Shown here in pieces: positions 6,799 to 8,293 of a stretch of 8,293 bases of DNA. The stretch's first letter is position 1, and each line of letters starts with the position of its first letter. The notes below the pieces were generated by a model that worked only from the letters and a program-made list of their open reading frames with translations, did not search any database and was not told the origin of the DNA. The position numbers were made by a program, and so were the translations under genes. This DNA is from Helicobacter sp. (GTDB lineage Bacteria; Campylobacterota; Campylobacteria; Campylobacterales; Helicobacteraceae). The stretch covers positions 1 through 8,293 of the forward strand of contig JARIAP010000146.1 of assembly GCA_029257755.1 (NCBI GenBank), read 5' to 3'.

Positions 6799-7412
6799 AA
6801 TTACTTGACAATGAAAGTTTTCTAAATAATATAGATTCTAAAGATAAATGGAATTTGTTTAAGCAAGAATACATAAAAACATATTTTATTAATAAAAATA
6901 AATGTTATAAAGATATAGATTCTAATAATATGCTTGATATTTTAACTGACAATAATACAATTAAAGATAAAAATATGCTTGATAGTGAAATGCAAATATA
7001 TTTTTCATTTATAGCAAATTTTATAATACAAAGATTTAGTGATATAGATTTATATAGTAACTTATTTGTTGAGTTCATGATAATATCAAATAATAGTATG
7101 CAAGAATTAAATAAACAATATATGAAAAAAGATTATGCAACAGATGTATTAAGTTTTCCACTTGAAATTTACAATATACAAGAAATTCAATGTATTGGAA
7201 GTATTGTAATTAATATGGATGAGGTTTATTCTAAATCAAACACATATAAACATAGTATTTACGCAGAATTATCATTGCTTTTTATACATGCGTTATTACA
7301 TATATTGGGATTTGATCATGAAAATGACAATGGAGAACATAGGCAATTAGAGAAAAATATTATTGAAGAATTTAATCTACCAAATAGTCTAATTGAAAGA
7401 ACAATAAATTAA
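6789..7412 (+). CDS. ybeY: Endoribonuclease YbeY (16S rRNA maturation, metalloprotein)
   Basis: YbeY is a zinc-dependent endoribonuclease acting in 16S rRNA 3'-end maturation and ribosome quality control. The metal site H167-ALL-H171-ILGFD-H177 (H-x3-H-x5-H) and the upstream KKDYATDVLSFPLE (about 113-126) with IGSIVIN are the family's diagnostic features. The preferred start is ATG 6789, with GAGG (6778-6781) 7 nt upstream; an in-frame ATG at 6774 has no such site and would add five residues. From 6789 the protein has 207 residues, clearly longer than the usual 140-160. The excess lies in the N-terminal third, an Asn/Asp/Lys-rich stretch at about 12-66 before the conserved fold resumes. The catalytic core looks complete. 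The start overlaps the murB end by 10 nt. Confidence 0.94.
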   Translation: MRVELLDNESFLNNIDSKDKWNLFKQEYIKTYFINKNKCYKDIDSNNMLDILTDNNTIKDKNMLDSEMQIYFSFIANFIIQRFSDIDLYSNLFVEFMIISNNSMQELNKQYMKKDYATDVLSFPLEIYNIQEIQCIGSIVINMDEVYSKSNTYKHSIYAELSLLFIHALLHILGFDHENDNGEHRQLEKNIIEEFNLPNSLIERTIN

Positions 7413-7450
7413 AATGTTACAATAAGGTAATAAAAATAGTTAATCAATAT

Positions 7451-7459
7451 GCTATAAAG
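7451..7459 (+). promoter_or_regulatory. Candidate extended -10 (sigma-70) upstream of the TraF-like gene
   Basis: TGC-TATAAA matches an extended -10 and lies 81 nt before the ATG at 7541, in the 128-nt gap after ybeY. It is an alternative, or an addition, to the sigma-28-like element closer to the gene. Confidence 0.35.
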
Positions 7460-7487
7460 GATAGTTTTACACTTTTATGTTAGAATT

Positions 7488-7513
7488 AAAAAATTTGAAA
7501 TCTTTGACGATTT
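7488..7513 (+). promoter_or_regulatory. Candidate sigma-28 (FliA) promoter for the TraF-like gene
   Basis: TAAA (7488-7491), a 16-nt spacer and CGATTT (7508-7513) fit the TAAA-N14/16-CGATWW pattern known for FliA promoters in Helicobacter and Campylobacter. The predicted start near 7520 leaves a short leader to the Shine-Dalgarno AGGAGA (7529-7534) and the ATG at 7541. TAAA is trivial in this AT-rich DNA, but CGAT is rarer, which gives the match some weight. Confidence 0.35.
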
Positions 7514-7540
7514 TAAAAAATAAATATTAGGAGAATATTA

Positions 7541-8293
7541 ATGCAGATAAACTTTCGTTCTAAATCAAAATTACCAAAAATATTTAGTATAATTTTTTTA
7601 AAGACTAAGTATATAAGCATATTAACTTCATCTATGTTTATTACAACAAGTATGCTTAATTCTATGGAATTTGGCACTATGGGCAATGTATCCGCTTCTA
7701 TGGGTGGTGCTGGAGTAGCATTAAAAAGTCCTTTTGCGTTATATTATAATCCTGCTTTAATTGCATCAGATTCTAAAATGCGTATAGGTTATAGCATAGG
7801 TGCAGGTATGGAGCAATCAAATCTTGATAAATTGACTAATCTTAATTTTACCAAAATGATAAGCTCACTTACAGGACTTGGAAGTCAATTAGGTGGAGGT
7901 TCTACACCTATACGCACTACTAGAGCTACTGGCGGCAGTGTTAGAGCTAGTGGTGATTTAAGTGATTTATTGGGACAAGCATTAGATAAAGCTGGAGCTA
8001 CAGGAGGTAGCTTAGAGGAGAAATGGAAAAATTACCAACAACAACACCAAAATGGTAATCATTCAGATTTAGCGAATGCCTTAAAACAAGAAGTTAATAA
8101 TAACCCTAATATATCTCAAGAACAAAAAGATATGTTTGGAGATATGGCAAATTCAATAAATTGGGATAATCTTCAATTTAATCAGAATGGAATCACAAGT
8201 ATGACTATTAAATCAGGTAGTAATGGTGCATTAGATTCTGCTATGAAAGATTTAGATACTCTTTTTGAAGTATTAAAAAATAATAATATGAAT
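7541..8293 (+). CDS. Exported TraF-like (TraF_2 family) outer-membrane barrel protein, N-terminal part
   Basis: From ATG 7541, with AGGAGA (7529-7534) well placed upstream, 251 codons run open to the right edge. The start is a long signal-peptide-like region: basic to about residue 24, hydrophobic about 24-40, likely cleavage just before MEFGTMGNVSASMGGAGVAL (42-61). That motif plus the NPA in ALYYNPALIAS (66-76) is typical of FadL/OMPP1-like barrels and of the TraF_2 family, often annotated 'conjugal transfer protein TraF' in Helicobacter. A Gly/Thr/Arg-rich linker (about 112-137) and a helical, Gln/Asn-rich insert (about 138-215) follow. There are no cysteines in the visible part, so it is not the thioredoxin-like F-plasmid TraF. 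It probably sits in the outer membrane; transport substrate unknown. The annotation name does not by itself imply conjugation. Confidence 0.75.
   Translation, partial: MQINFRSKSKLPKIFSIIFLKTKYISILTSSMFITTSMLNSMEFGTMGNVSASMGGAGVALKSPFALYYNPALIASDSKMRIGYSIGAGMEQSNLDKLTNLNFTKMISSLTGLGSQLGGGSTPIRTTRATGGSVRASGDLSDLLGQALDKAGATGGSLEEKWKNYQQQHQNGNHSDLANALKQEVNNNPNISQEQKDMFGDMANSINWDNLQFNQNGITSMTIKSGSNGALDSAMKDLDTLFEVLKNNNMN

Noticed and set aside
7541..8293. The TraF-like gene as evidence of a conjugative plasmid or integrated element
   Set aside because: The visible part lacks the thioredoxin-like Cys motif of F-plasmid TraF, its neighbours are chromosomal housekeeping genes, and there are no attachment-site repeats, integrase or transposase.

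Overview
The window comes from a strongly AT-rich bacterial chromosome. Its protein set points to the Campylobacterota, most likely a Helicobacter-type organism: an AlaS N-terminus, a short epsilonproteobacterial-style RecO, fliQ directly followed by a compact MurB, and a periplasmic di-haem cytochrome c peroxidase. Genus-level placement is inference from remembered family features and gene order, not from a database search. Almost everything is on the + strand; only the partial alaS at the left edge is on the - strand.

Layout. 1-343 (-) is the N-terminal 114 codons of alaS. A 160-nt divergent spacer separates it from a probable two-gene unit: a YkgJ-type cysteine-cluster protein (504-953) and an exported TPR protein (978-2339). 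After an AT-rich 263-nt gap comes ccp, the di-haem peroxidase (best start 2603, ending 3682). The 451-nt gap behind it holds a hairpin, then what looks like a heavily decayed SMR-family (EmrE-like) transporter gene (3787-4047), then the ubiE promoter. ubiE/menG (4134-4883) and recO (4895-5512) are 11 nt apart. A second promoter region leads into fliQ-murB-ybeY (5608-7412), a tightly packed run in which murB and ybeY overlap. The right edge is the first 251 codons of an exported protein resembling the chromosomal TraF_2 family (FadL-like outer-membrane barrel), possibly under a sigma-28-like promoter.

How the genes relate. Most are housekeeping and independent: translation (alaS, ybeY), respiratory quinone synthesis (ubiE/menG), peroxide detoxification with cytochrome electrons (ccp), recombination (recO), cell-wall synthesis (murB) and flagellar export (fliQ). 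The quinone methyltransferase and the peroxidase both belong to the respiratory chain, but nothing in the sequence shows co-regulation.

No novel multi-gene system is evident. The most interesting points are the dead SMR gene, Asn/Lys/Asp-rich extra segments in both MurB and YbeY, the TraF-like barrel protein next to housekeeping genes with a candidate flagellar-type promoter, and the uncharacterised YkgJ-TPR pair.
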